DNA of 64,000 nt from Propionibacterium sp. (GTDB lineage: Bacteria; Actinomycetota; Actinomycetes; Propionibacteriales; Propionibacteriaceae). The position numbers and the translations under genes were made by a program. This document shows, in pieces, positions 1 to 8,820 of the stretch. Each line of letters opens with the position of its first letter. Position 1 is the first letter of the stretch. Where the stretch lies: the NCBI GenBank assembly GCA_022837595.1, contig JALHFX010000012.1, positions 17,226-81,225 on the forward strand. The letters run 5' to 3'. A model generated the notes under the pieces. It saw only the letters and a program-made list of their open reading frames with translations, made no database searches and had not been told where the DNA came from.

Positions 1-727
1 GACCGAAAACGATGAAGACCGGCAGGTACTGAACGCCGGGAGCGTTGAGCGTCCGCACTGCGAAGTCGGGTTCATCGCCGATGATTAGACGCGCGCAGCC
101 GACTGCGACGGCGACTGCAACCATCGTGGGTAGAACCGTCCGCACTTTGAACGACTTGGTGACTTCTTCGAAGACGAACAACGCACCGCCGATAGGTGCA
201 TTGAATGCGACCGCGAGCCCGGCGCCGGCCAGAGAGGTCTGAAGAGTCGCGATGTCTGCAGAGTCCCGCTTGGCACGACGTGCTGCCGCTGCACCGAAGG
301 CTGCTCCCATTTGTACGGTAGGTCCCTCGCGACCAAGAACGAGTCCAGCGCCCAGGGCGAGCAAACCGCCGAAGAACTTCACCGGTAACAGAAGGAACGG
401 GGCAGCAGGCAGTGCTCCCCTATCGACTGCTTCGACATGTTGTACTCCGCTGCCGGAGGCAATCGGCATATTACGCACCAGCAGTGAGGCGACCGCCGCC
501 AGTATCGCCACCGTTACGACAGGGATGACCCAGCCCACCCAACCGAGCCCATGCGACCAGATCAGGACGGTGTGGCGGATATCGGCTGCGCGATCCAGGC
601 CCCATCGAAAGGCACCGCCAACGAAGCCGATTCCCGCACCTGCAACCACCGCGAGCGCGCACAGTATGAGAAGGCTTTTACCGGGGGTCTCGTCTTCTGG
701 ACGATCGAGCCCCGTCGCGTTAGACAA
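1..727 (-). CDS. ClC-family chloride/proton antiporter (3' end outside window)
   Basis: Integral membrane ClC protein, predicted to exchange chloride for protons. The C-terminal part lies beyond the left edge; about 242 residues are visible. The start is a TTG at 727-725 preceded by AAGGAG at good spacing. Helix-rich segments begin near residue 18. The ClC signature GREGPTVQMG lies at 132-141 with the gating glutamate at about 134. The motif FVFEE near 184-188 keeps the internal proton glutamate, which argues for an antiporter rather than a channel. The first selectivity motif is GSGVQ (92-96) instead of the usual GSGIP. The family assignment is firm; physiological direction and role cannot be told. 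Confidence 0.9.
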   Translation of the reverse strand, partial: MSNATGLDRPEDETPGKSLLILCALAVVAGAGIGFVGGAFRWGLDRAADIRHTVLIWSHGLGWVGWVIPVVTVAILAAVASLLVRNMPIASGSGVQHVEAVDRGALPAAPFLLLPVKFFGGLLALGAGLVLGREGPTVQMGAAFGAAAARRAKRDSADIATLQTSLAGAGLAVAFNAPIGGALFVFEEVTKSFKVRTVLPTMVAVAVAVGCARLIIGDEPDFAVRTLNAPGVQYLPVFIVFG

Positions 728-1229
728 GGTCTGCTCCTTCGATGAGCTTCACTGTGCCCCCTCGAACAGACAGATGCTGGAGTCCTCCCCACGCTCGGAA
801 AGCCTCGGCAACTGCCATATCCGCTCCCTGGGCGTGCGGTTGTATCCGGTCTGTCGTGCGACCTCCAAGCGGCCGTTAAGAGACGAGAGGATCCTAGCAG
901 ACACGGTCCGTGTTGCGCTGCTCCGCCGGTATGGAGCGTAGCTGCAGGCGAGTAGCCGCCGACGAGTGGAGCTAGTGCGAGCAAGCTGCAGCAAGTGTCC
1001 ACTCTCGTAATCGGCTGGGTGAAACCACAGGTCGAGGGTTGGCAACCATCGACAAGATACTCCTGGTATCCTCATTCCGTCAGGGTACAGATGCCCCATA
1101 AGCTGTGGGTTTTGGGACTGGTCGTTTTGTCTGCGTCCCCAATGCATAGAGGATGACCGACGCTGGGCTGCTGGTTGCCTTGCCAAACTGTGCGCGGCAC
1201 GCACGAGGAATCACCGACGAGGAGAAGTG
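728..1229. other. Intergenic region between divergent clcA-like and pip genes
   Basis: About 500 bases between two divergently transcribed genes, so it should hold promoters for both. Open frames across it on either strand have no recognisable protein content and are not reported as genes. A small dyad (GATAC-5-GTATC, near 1053-1067) and scattered AT-richer patches are visible, but I cannot assign a convincing -35/-10 pair. No RNA gene or repeat is recognised. Confidence 0.5.
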
Positions 1230-3839
1230 ATGCGCAACATCTTCGAGGTATTCCTCCGCGATGCGAAGCGTCTGCTGCGTGTTCCGATCGCGGTAGTTAT
1301 TCTCGCTGGCTTGATCATCCTGCCGTGCCTTTACGCTTGGCTCAACATCATCGCCTTCTGGGATCCATATTCGGATACGAAGGAAATCAAGATCGCTGTC
1401 GTCAATCTGGACGAAGGTGCCTCGAACAGCTTGGCCGGTGACATCAACGTCGGTGATCAGGTCGTGGACCAACTGAGGGACAACCACGATATCGGATGGC
1501 AATTCGTCGACCAGGATGAAGCGATGTCCGCGGTCAAATCTGGGCATATGTATGCCGCAATCGTGATCCCCAAGGATTTCAGCAAAAATCTACTCACGAT
1601 CGTGACGCCCGATTTCGTGCAACCGGAACTTGACTACTACGTCAATGAAAAGGCCAATGCGATCGCGCCGAAGATCACCGATACGGCGGCCGCCACGGTC
1701 GATACTCAGGTCAACTCGACTTTCGTTTCTACGGTCGCTCAGACGATGGCCCAAGAACTCGAAAAGGTCGGAGTGGATACCGGGGATCGGTTGCTCAATG
1801 TGCAGAGCCACGCCGTAGCCACCCTCGATGAAGCTGTCGCCGACGTGCAATCTGCGCGCGTTGGACTCAGCGATATCGAAGTGAGCCTGGGCGACGCGCA
1901 GGTGGGGCTTGGCGCCACGAGGAGCGCTCTTCGTAACACCGACAACGCCATTGTCGATGCGCAAAGTGCAATTGCGCAGACGCAGGCGCTGGTGACAGAG
2001 GTGCAGCAGGATCTTGTCACTCTCACCGATGCGGTGACGAATGCATATGTCTCGGCGGCTGGACGGCTGTCCGAGATCTCATCGCAGGTGAACGGCATGA
2101 TCGCCGAGGTTTCTGCGGCAGCTTCGCAGGCGAACGTCGAGGTCGGCGGCGCGTTGAATGATGTGACTGCGGTAGTCGAGGCTAATGGCAGGGTGATCGA
2201 AAGACTCAAAGAACTGCAAAGCGGTCTCGACCCCTCGATTCCTGGCTACAACGAAATACAGACGGCCATCCAACGACTCGAAACCCAAAACGCCGCAGAC
2301 CAAGAGTTGCTGGCGAACCTGACCGCGCTCAACAACGACACTGAAGATGTGATCTCGGCGATCCAATCGTCGGCCGATGCCATTAATGCCGCTATTCGTG
2401 ACAGCGCGGATTCAGCGAGTGCGGTCCGTGACGTCCTGTCCAGCACCCTGCCAGACATCAATAGCGCAATGTCGGCGATGTCGGCCAGTGCCGGGGCATT
2501 CTCGTCCGCCCTCGACTCGCAGCGGCGCGTGGTCGCCGAGTCGATCAACCTGCTCACCGCACTCGAAGGTCAGCTTGGCGACACGGTCACCGCGCTGGTG
2601 ACGCTCGACGGTAACCTCGCGGACGTTGAGCGTGATCTCGAGAACGTGCGCACTGATGTGGCTGCGCTGAGCAATGCTGATATCTGGAACAAGGTGCACG
2701 CCCTGACCGGGCTGAATCCGGATCAGATCGCGAAGTTCATGGCATCGCCGGTTCAGGTGAACGAGCATGATGTCTTCCCGGTGCCCACCTATGGGTCTGC
2801 GATGGCCCCGCTGTTCACGAACTTGTCGCTGTGGATCGGTGCTTTCGTCCTGGTCGTGCTCATCAAACAAGAGGTCGATACCGAGGGCATCGAGGGCCTC
2901 ACCGTTCGTCAGGCCTACCTCGGACGTTGGCTGCTGCTCGCGGTGCTCAATGTGCTGCAAGCACTTCTGGTCAGCATCGGCAATATCGTCATCGGCGTCC
3001 AGATGGCCAATGCTGCGGCGTTCGTGGCCACGAGCGTATTCGTCGGATTCGTCTATCTCGCGATCATTTATGCGCTGGCGGTTTCGTTCGGGTATATCGG
3101 CAAGGGCATCATCATCCTCTTCGTGATCATGCAGATCCCTGGAGCCTCCGGCATCTATCCGATCCAGATGATGCCAGAGTTCTTCCAGAGACTATTCCCG
3201 TTCTTCCCATTCACGCATGGAATCGATGCGATGCGGGAGACAATCGGTGGCTTCTATGACGGCTACTATCTGCGGGCCTTGGCGATTCTGGCTGTCTTTG
3301 CGGTGCTCTCCTTCTTCTTGGGGATCTTCGTCAGACAACGCATCGGCAGTCTGTCCAGGCTCTTCAACCGCAATCTGGATGAAACAGAGCTCTACGTTGC
3401 CGAAGATGTGCAGATCCTCGGTTCGCGCCGCAGGCTGCACCAGATGGTCCAGGCGCTCACCAACAGAGAGCAATTCCAGGAAGAGACCCTCGAGCGCAGG
3501 CGGCGGTTCGAACGCAGCCATCTCTCGCTTCGCCGTCTGGCCCTGCTGCTCGGTGTCTTGGCATCGGTGATCCTTCTGGGCTTCTCGTGGCTCTTCCCTG
3601 ATACCAAGGCGACGGTGTTGGGCCTGTGGGGTGTGCTGTGTTTGTTGGTCATCGGAACCTTGGTAACGCTCGAGTACCTCAAGCAGAACATCGGCTTTGC
3701 CACGGAAGTCGGCGAAATGCCTGATCTTGACTTGCAGAATGCTCTCAGACATGAAGAGGCAGCATCTCATTCGGCCGCTGTTCTTGATGACCTCGAGGCG
3801 AATCGGCGTGACGAAAGAGAGCAGGGGCAAGACGCATGA
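1230..3839 (+). CDS. YhgE/Pip family membrane protein (first of pair)
   Basis: Large membrane protein of the YhgE/Pip family (phage infection protein / ABC-2-like permease architecture), 869 residues. An N-terminal membrane helix (about 16-40) is followed by a conserved YhgE N-terminal region containing YAAIVIPKDFS and DYYVNEKANAIAPKI. A long extracytoplasmic section (about 170-500) is Ala/Ser/Asp-rich and probably coiled-coil. A multi-helix membrane domain spans about 520-735, and two extra helices follow near 770-825. The ATG at 1230 is chosen over the GTG at 1227 because AGGAG at 1220-1224 suits it. It overlaps the next pip gene by ATGA. Members of this family have been linked to phage receptor function and to protein export (EsaA-like); the role here is unknown. 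Confidence 0.85.
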   Translation: MRNIFEVFLRDAKRLLRVPIAVVILAGLIILPCLYAWLNIIAFWDPYSDTKEIKIAVVNLDEGASNSLAGDINVGDQVVDQLRDNHDIGWQFVDQDEAMSAVKSGHMYAAIVIPKDFSKNLLTIVTPDFVQPELDYYVNEKANAIAPKITDTAAATVDTQVNSTFVSTVAQTMAQELEKVGVDTGDRLLNVQSHAVATLDEAVADVQSARVGLSDIEVSLGDAQVGLGATRSALRNTDNAIVDAQSAIAQTQALVTEVQQDLVTLTDAVTNAYVSAAGRLSEISSQVNGMIAEVSAAASQANVEVGGALNDVTAVVEANGRVIERLKELQSGLDPSIPGYNEIQTAIQRLETQNAADQELLANLTALNNDTEDVISAIQSSADAINAAIRDSADSASAVRDVLSSTLPDINSAMSAMSASAGAFSSALDSQRRVVAESINLLTALEGQLGDTVTALVTLDGNLADVERDLENVRTDVAALSNADIWNKVHALTGLNPDQIAKFMASPVQVNEHDVFPVPTYGSAMAPLFTNLSLWIGAFVLVVLIKQEVDTEGIEGLTVRQAYLGRWLLLAVLNVLQALLVSIGNIVIGVQMANAAAFVATSVFVGFVYLAIIYALAVSFGYIGKGIIILFVIMQIPGASGIYPIQMMPEFFQRLFPFFPFTHGIDAMRETIGGFYDGYYLRALAILAVFAVLSFFLGIFVRQRIGSLSRLFNRNLDETELYVAEDVQILGSRRRLHQMVQALTNREQFQEETLERRRRFERSHLSLRRLALLLGVLASVILLGFSWLFPDTKATVLGLWGVLCLLVIGTLVTLEYLKQNIGFATEVGEMPDLDLQNALRHEEAASHSAAVLDDLEANRRDEREQGQDA

Positions 3840-6037
3840 AGAAGATCGTCCAGCTGTTTCGTCATGACTTGCAGCGGGCCACCCGCAATGTGATCTCGGT
3901 CATCGTTTTGTTCGGCGTCGCGATCATTCCCTCGTTTTTCGCCTGGTTCAATGTGATCGCCAGTTTGGACCCGTTCGGCAATGTGAAGAATTTGAAGGTC
4001 GCGGTTGCGAGCGCCGATGAGGGTTTCAAGAGTGATCTGTTTCCGTTGCCTGTGAATATCGGCGCACAAGTGATCTCGACTCTGCGGGCGAATAGTGATC
4101 TGGACTGGATTTTCACCACACCGGATGATGCTGTCGAGGGGACGAAGTCCGAAGCGTATTACGCAGCAATCGTGCTGCCGAAGGACTTCAGCCGCGAGAT
4201 GATGACCTTCCTCGCCCCTGGCGCGAAACCGGTCGAGATCGATTACTACACCAATGAGAAGGCGAACGCGCTATCCCCGAAGATCACCGGGGAAGCCGCC
4301 AGCGAGGTCTCCACGCAGATTAACCAGAGCTTCACCAAGACACTGAGTGAAGTCGGATTGAGTTTGATCTCCTCGCTCGCGACTCACTTGGATGAGGCGG
4401 ATTCCGAGGCCGCGTTGGTGCGGATCGAATCCAGCATCAACCAGGTGGCGACTCAGCTCCGTGCAGGAGCGAACACCGCCGACATGTTTGCCACCCTGGT
4501 GGGCTCCACAGAGCCAATCGTGACCAGCACGTCCTCACTGATCAATTCCGCGCGTGATGCAGTTCACGACACTGCCGGCGCGATCAATGGGGGCGCTGCT
4601 GCCGCGCAGAACCTGAAGTCCACCTTGGACTCGGCCACGGCATCGCTTGCGGCCGCATTCTCCTCGAGCGCCGGCAGCTACCGAGAACTGGCCGACCGGG
4701 TCGACGATTTGTACGACTCGTTGGGCAACCAGGTGGATTCGGCGTCATCGGTTCTCGACGGTCTCGTCGGAGAAGTCGATACTCATATCCGTTATTACAA
4801 GCAACTGCGTGCGGGTCTCGAAGACGCGCTGGAAGAAGCAGAAGGTATCTCTGATCCGATTCTGCGCCAGGCAGTGATGGACGGGTTGAAGACGGTCATC
4901 GCCAGCGTCGACACCGTCATCGAGCGTCAGGAGGCGCTCCGGGATCGCCTTGAGCGGGCGTCATCGGTTCTCTCGGAGGCTGCCAGCGATAGCCAGGCCG
5001 TCCGAGATGAGATCATCGCGCTGGTCAATGCTGCCAGAGACGCGATTGAGAGTGCGGAGACCAGCTATAACACCAGCCTGCGGCCGAAGCTCGACCAGCT
5101 TGCGGCCACGCTGTCGTCAGTCCACGGCAGCATCACGCTGATCGGCAATGATCTTTCCACCGTCGCGTCATCGCTGGTTGATGGTTCCGGATCACTGATC
5201 GGGGCGCTCGATCACGCACAACAGACGGTGAGTGAAGTCGCCAGGGCCCTTGAGCAAACTGCCACCCACTTCGATGAGCTCGCTACCGCGTTGCAGAAGG
5301 CGACCGAGTCAGGCGATCTGGGTGCGTTGACCCAGATCATCGGTTCGAATCCCGATATTCTTGCCGGGGAATTGACGGCTCCGGTCGGGCTCAAGACGAT
5401 ACCGGTTTTCGAGGTCGACAGCTTCGGCGCGCAGATGGCCCCGTTCTACTCGGTGCTCGGGCTATGGGTTGGGGCGCTGCTACTGTCGGTTCTGATCCGC
5501 GTTGACGGGATCAAAGAGCCTCATCCGCTGAACCGGGCTCAGGAATACCTCGGACGTTATGGAATCTTCTTCCTGCTCGGCTTCTTGCAGAGCTCGCTGG
5601 TTTATCTCGGGTTGATCGGATTCGTCGGGATACGTCCGGTGCATCCCTTCTTGCTCATCCTTGCCGGTTGGTTGATGTCATTCGTGTTCACGATGATCAC
5701 GTACACCATGGTCGTCTCGTTCGGTGAGGCCGGCAAGGCGATTTCGGTCTTCTTGCTCGTGGTGCAGATCTCGGGCGGCGGCGGAGCCTATCCCCTAGCG
5801 GTACTGCCGCAGTGGTTCCAGAATATGAGCCCATTCCTGCCCGTGACACATGCCACGAACGCGGTGCGGGCAGCGATCGCAGGCATTTACGAGGGCGATT
5901 ACTGGCGTTCTCTCACGTTCTTGGCGTTGTTCTTGGTGCCGACGTTGTTGCTCGGTCTGGTCTTGCGGCTGCCGTTCGTCAAGCTCAACGAAAAGATGGC
6001 CGAGGGGCTCGGTTCGACGAAGCTGTTCTTGCTCTGA
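3836..6037 (+). CDS. YhgE/Pip family membrane protein (second of pair)
   Basis: Paralogue of the preceding protein, 733 residues. It has the same layout: an N-terminal helix (about 17-38), the YhgE signature with YAAIVLPKDFS and DYYTNEKANALSPKI, a long helical extracytoplasmic stalk, then about six C-terminal membrane helices from residue 530. It lacks the extra two-helix C-terminal extension of its neighbour. The start codon overlaps the upstream stop (ATGA), so translation is probably coupled and the two proteins may act as a heteromeric pair. A hairpin follows the stop codon. Substrate and function are not known. Confidence 0.85.
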   Translation: MKKIVQLFRHDLQRATRNVISVIVLFGVAIIPSFFAWFNVIASLDPFGNVKNLKVAVASADEGFKSDLFPLPVNIGAQVISTLRANSDLDWIFTTPDDAVEGTKSEAYYAAIVLPKDFSREMMTFLAPGAKPVEIDYYTNEKANALSPKITGEAASEVSTQINQSFTKTLSEVGLSLISSLATHLDEADSEAALVRIESSINQVATQLRAGANTADMFATLVGSTEPIVTSTSSLINSARDAVHDTAGAINGGAAAAQNLKSTLDSATASLAAAFSSSAGSYRELADRVDDLYDSLGNQVDSASSVLDGLVGEVDTHIRYYKQLRAGLEDALEEAEGISDPILRQAVMDGLKTVIASVDTVIERQEALRDRLERASSVLSEAASDSQAVRDEIIALVNAARDAIESAETSYNTSLRPKLDQLAATLSSVHGSITLIGNDLSTVASSLVDGSGSLIGALDHAQQTVSEVARALEQTATHFDELATALQKATESGDLGALTQIIGSNPDILAGELTAPVGLKTIPVFEVDSFGAQMAPFYSVLGLWVGALLLSVLIRVDGIKEPHPLNRAQEYLGRYGIFFLLGFLQSSLVYLGLIGFVGIRPVHPFLLILAGWLMSFVFTMITYTMVVSFGEAGKAISVFLLVVQISGGGGAYPLAVLPQWFQNMSPFLPVTHATNAVRAAIAGIYEGDYWRSLTFLALFLVPTLLLGLVLRLPFVKLNEKMAEGLGSTKLFLL

Positions 6038-6044
6038 CCCGTGC

Positions 6045-6073
6045 TGGGACCCCAGCTTGCTGGGAGGGGTCTT
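6045..6073 (+). terminator. Probable terminator after pip pair
   Basis: GC-rich imperfect hairpin starting about 8 bases after the second pip stop codon. The core CCCAG-CTTG-CTGGG (6051-6064) is flanked by GACC/GGTC, and the sequence then runs into TCTTGC. There is no long T tract, which is common for actinobacterial terminators. Confidence 0.5.
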
Positions 6074-6144
6074 GCAATCTAGGTGATCGTGCTGCTCCCT
6101 CGGCTATGTTGTCGGATGCGTGATCCGAGAGAGGGAGAGTGGCG

Positions 6145-6387
6145 ATGGGAAAGATCCAGCATCTGTTGACCGGGGATGACCGCGACCCGCGTATCGAGCT
6201 TGGCGAGATCTTCGGGGTGAGTGTTCCGACGCACGGCGGCGTGCAGCCGGAGGCGCTCGCCTGGGCTCGGACGATCGTGGACCCGGCCAGCGTGAGCATG
6301 GTCGAGGCGATCCGGCAGCTCCGCCAGGCGCAGCCGAAGCTCGGACTCAAGTCCGCGACCTATCTCGCTAATCGTCTCTACGCGTAG
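6145..6387 (+). CDS. Small conserved-looking protein of unknown function
   Basis: An 80-residue soluble protein that I do not recognise as a named family. It is mainly helical, with no membrane segment or signal peptide. The ATG at 6145 is preferred to the in-frame GTG at 6139 because AGGGAG (6132-6137) is 7 bases before the ATG and only 1 base before the GTG. The sequence contains a segment with MVEAIRQLRQAQPKLGLKSA and ends ATYLANRLYA, reminiscent of short actinobacterial hypothetical proteins in which a ribosomal-L7/L12-like helix pair ends the chain. That resemblance is weak. It stands alone between the pip operon and tRNA-Pro. Confidence 0.6.
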   Translation: MGKIQHLLTGDDRDPRIELGEIFGVSVPTHGGVQPEALAWARTIVDPASVSMVEAIRQLRQAQPKLGLKSATYLANRLYA

Positions 6388-6510
6388 GTCGGTAATGGCG
6401 TCGCGGCGATTCGAAGACCAATTGAGCGTCGTATTGCGCTGATGTGAATCACGTGCCAGGACCAGATCTTCGCATTGATCAGATACTCCGGCTCCGAGCG
6501 TCTCCCCTTG

Positions 6511-6584
<74 letters not shown>

Positions 6585-6706
6585 CTGGGCCAGATGATCG
6601 AGAACCATGACTGACCCGGGAAGAAACACTACCCGAATTTGCCTACGAGCGCGAACTCTCGCGCGTCAGTAGTCATCAAAGCCAGTACGCGCGCAGACAC
6701 ACATCC

Positions 6707-6741
6707 TTGCATGACCTACTAGGCGGTATTACAATGTAGGC
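6707..6741 (+). promoter_or_regulatory. Promoter of padR gene with flanking inverted repeat, probably leaderless
   Basis: A -35 TTGCAT (6707-6712) is separated by 17 bases from a -10 TACAAT (6730-6735). The start codon ATG follows only 6 bases later, so the mRNA should begin at or next to the A of ATG. Half-sites CCTAC (6715-6719) and GTAGG (6736-6740) form an inverted repeat bracketing the -10 box, a good position for autorepression by the encoded PadR protein. Confidence 0.6.
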
Positions 6742-7074
6742 ATGGAAGACATCCCGACACAGCTCCGCAAGGGAGCGCTTGAGCTGGCTGTGCTGGCTTT
6801 GCTCGCTCAAGAGCCGCGATATGGAGTCGAGATCGTCGACGAGCTTGCTCGCCGTCCCGGCTTGGAGACCAGTGCCGGAACTATCTATCCCCTGCTCACG
6901 CGACTGAAGAACTCTGGGCTGGTCACCACGACCTGGCGAGAGTCGCCTGTCGGCCCGCCCCGCAAGTACTACACGCTCAGCGCCTCCGGGGTCTGGCACT
7001 TCAAGACCCAGCGTGACGCCTGGCTTCGCCTGTCGACCGCGTTGATCACTCTGTTCAAGGAGATCCAATCATGA
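6742..7074 (+). CDS. PadR-family transcriptional regulator
   Basis: A 110-residue winged-helix DNA-binding repressor of the PadR family. The N-terminal segment reads QLRKGALELAVLALLAQEPRYG, the typical PadR opening, followed by the recognition-helix region ETSAGTIYPLLTRLKNSGLV and the wing with RKYYTLSASG. There is no ligand-binding extension beyond the short C-terminal helix (PadR subfamily 2 size). No ribosome-binding site precedes it, which fits a leaderless message. It overlaps the next gene by ATGA; PadR genes are commonly paired with a membrane protein that carries a helical N-terminal domain, as here. Confidence 0.93.
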   Translation: MEDIPTQLRKGALELAVLALLAQEPRYGVEIVDELARRPGLETSAGTIYPLLTRLKNSGLVTTTWRESPVGPPRKYYTLSASGVWHFKTQRDAWLRLSTALITLFKEIQS

Positions 7075-7886
7075 ACGACTCCCCCATCGACGACTACGTC
7101 AATCAGGTCGATAAGCATCTGAAGCTGCGTGGGAAGGCCCGCAAGCAAGCTCTCGACGACCTGCGCGATGCCCTGAACGAGGCCGTGCAAGCCATCGACG
7201 AAGCGATCGCGTTGACTGGATCCCCGCAGGACTATGCGGCCGCTCTGGACGAACAGTTTGCCACCGATCGGCCCCGTTTCAAGACGATCTTGGGTATGCC
7301 CAATTCCTTCACACGAGGTATCGGGCAACGAATCGCAGGCACCTTCGATCCGTCCAATCCCGCTTTGATCATCCCCCGAGTATTCGGATTGGGTTGGACG
7401 ATCAATACCGGAGCCGTCGCTGTTCGGCTGGGCCTATTGAACCCCGACGACGTCGACGACGAGATTCTCGCAGATGCAGGCGAACACCTCGCCGGCTCCC
7501 AGCTGGCAGCAGCGATCCCGATCATCGCAGCAGCCCTCGCGACAGCCCAGTTCGGACGCCGCCGCCGTGAAACCGAACAGGTCACCGGAAAGAGCCAAAA
7601 GGCCAATCTGATCGCTGCGGTCGGACTCACGGCCGCGTGCGCGGTCTTGCTTGCCGCGTCCGCTGACCGCGAGATCCCAGCAGCTCAGCGGGTCGCGATG
7701 CCTTCGGCCGCGGCGGCTCTCGGCACGGTTGTGGCCGGTGCCAGCCTCCAGAGCGCTGTAGATCCGAAGGGACATACCTTCGTGTTTCCCGCTATAGCAC
7801 TCATGCTGCCGGTGAACCTTCTGCTCAGCTATCTGCCGATCCGAGCGGCGCTGAATCGTAGCCGCCCGTCCGCAGGTAAGAGCTGA
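7071..7886 (+). CDS. Membrane protein partner of PadR (HAAS/DUF1700-like N-terminus)
   Basis: A 271-residue protein co-transcribed with the PadR gene by an ATGA overlap. The N-terminal 60 residues are charged and helical (VNQVDKHLKLRGKARKQALD through LTGSPQDYAAALDEQF), resembling the HAAS/DUF1700-type domain often found in membrane proteins paired with PadR regulators. The C-terminal half has about four hydrophobic segments (about 142-160, 182-202, 213-230, 238-258). Function unknown; it may be the regulated product or a membrane sensor for the regulator. Confidence 0.7.
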   Translation: MNDSPIDDYVNQVDKHLKLRGKARKQALDDLRDALNEAVQAIDEAIALTGSPQDYAAALDEQFATDRPRFKTILGMPNSFTRGIGQRIAGTFDPSNPALIIPRVFGLGWTINTGAVAVRLGLLNPDDVDDEILADAGEHLAGSQLAAAIPIIAAALATAQFGRRRRETEQVTGKSQKANLIAAVGLTAACAVLLAASADREIPAAQRVAMPSAAAALGTVVAGASLQSAVDPKGHTFVFPAIALMLPVNLLLSYLPIRAALNRSRPSAGKS

Positions 7887-7907
7887 GCACGACGAAGGCC
7901 TACGACA

Positions 7908-8741
7908 TTACCGTGGGGCGCTGAAATCGATCTGGTTCAGCGTCCAATCACGGGTGATACCCAACTCGGAGATGACGGTGTCATAGACCGGCTTATCGCC
8001 GCTCGTATTGATCTCCAGAGTTCCGACCGCACTGTGCTGGCCATGGTAAAGCAGACCGGCATCACTCAGTTGGACGCGGACAGCACGCGCCTGGGATTGC
8101 GCCGGATTGAGGAAGGCGACGTGCGGAGCTTTGCTCTTGAAGATCCCCTCCACAATCGGGTAGTGCGTGCAGCCGAGCACGATATCCTTCACATCCGGGT
8201 GAGCGCTCATGAGATTGGTAACGTGCTTGCCAACTTCGGCGTCGATTGCCGGGCTGTGCAGATCGCCCTGTTCGATAAGGGCGGCGAGCTTCTCACTCGG
8301 TTCCCCGAAGACCTCGATCTTAGGATCGAGTTCATTGATGAGTTTGCCATAGCACCCGGACGCAATAGTGAACGCTGTAGCGATGACACCGACACGGGTG
8401 TACCTGAGCGACACGATGTCCTCGGCGGCGGCCCGGACGATTGACAGCACGGGGAACCCGTACTCATCTTGATAGCCCGCTAACCCTGGTGTGTCGAATG
8501 TCGAAGAGATCGTGTTACATGCAACCGCAACCATCTTCACATCGCGTTCGGCCAGGTAGGCCAGCATCTTCTTGGTCAGCTCAACGATCTCCTCGCCCGA
8601 ACGATTGCCGTAAGGCGCATTGTGATTGTCGCCGCAGTAGATAATGCTTTCCCCCGGCAGAAGAGTTGATAGTTGAGCAAGAGTAGTCAGTCCACCGACT
8701 CCTGAATCGATTACCCCGATCGGGGATTTCTGATCAGCCAT
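7908..8741 (-). CDS. murI: Glutamate racemase
   Basis: Converts L-glutamate to D-glutamate for peptidoglycan synthesis. It is 277 residues when started at the ATG at 8741, which has GGGAGG five bases upstream; longer starts lack a ribosome-binding site. It opens with PIGVIDSGVGGLTT. The two catalytic cysteines are present in VACNTISS (C75) and VLGCTHYP (C191), and the substrate-binding GDNHNAPYG motif is at 37-45. The gene is convergent with the PadR-partner gene and lies 79 bases downstream of der. Confidence 0.96.
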   Translation of the reverse strand: MADQKSPIGVIDSGVGGLTTLAQLSTLLPGESIIYCGDNHNAPYGNRSGEEIVELTKKMLAYLAERDVKMVAVACNTISSTFDTPGLAGYQDEYGFPVLSIVRAAAEDIVSLRYTRVGVIATAFTIASGCYGKLINELDPKIEVFGEPSEKLAALIEQGDLHSPAIDAEVGKHVTNLMSAHPDVKDIVLGCTHYPIVEGIFKSKAPHVAFLNPAQSQARAVRVQLSDAGLLYHGQHSAVGTLEINTSGDKPVYDTVISELGITRDWTLNQIDFSAPR

Positions 8742-8820
8742 TGAAGCCTCCCGCATCCTGTAGCACGCGACGTGATTTAGGGACAAGATTACGATACGGC
8801 TGTATGTCTAGCGACCAGCG

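Noticed and set aside
749..1204. Minus-strand open frame in the clcA-pip gap
   Set aside because: The translation is Arg/Ser-rich without motifs, has no ribosome-binding site and overlaps other equally long empty frames.
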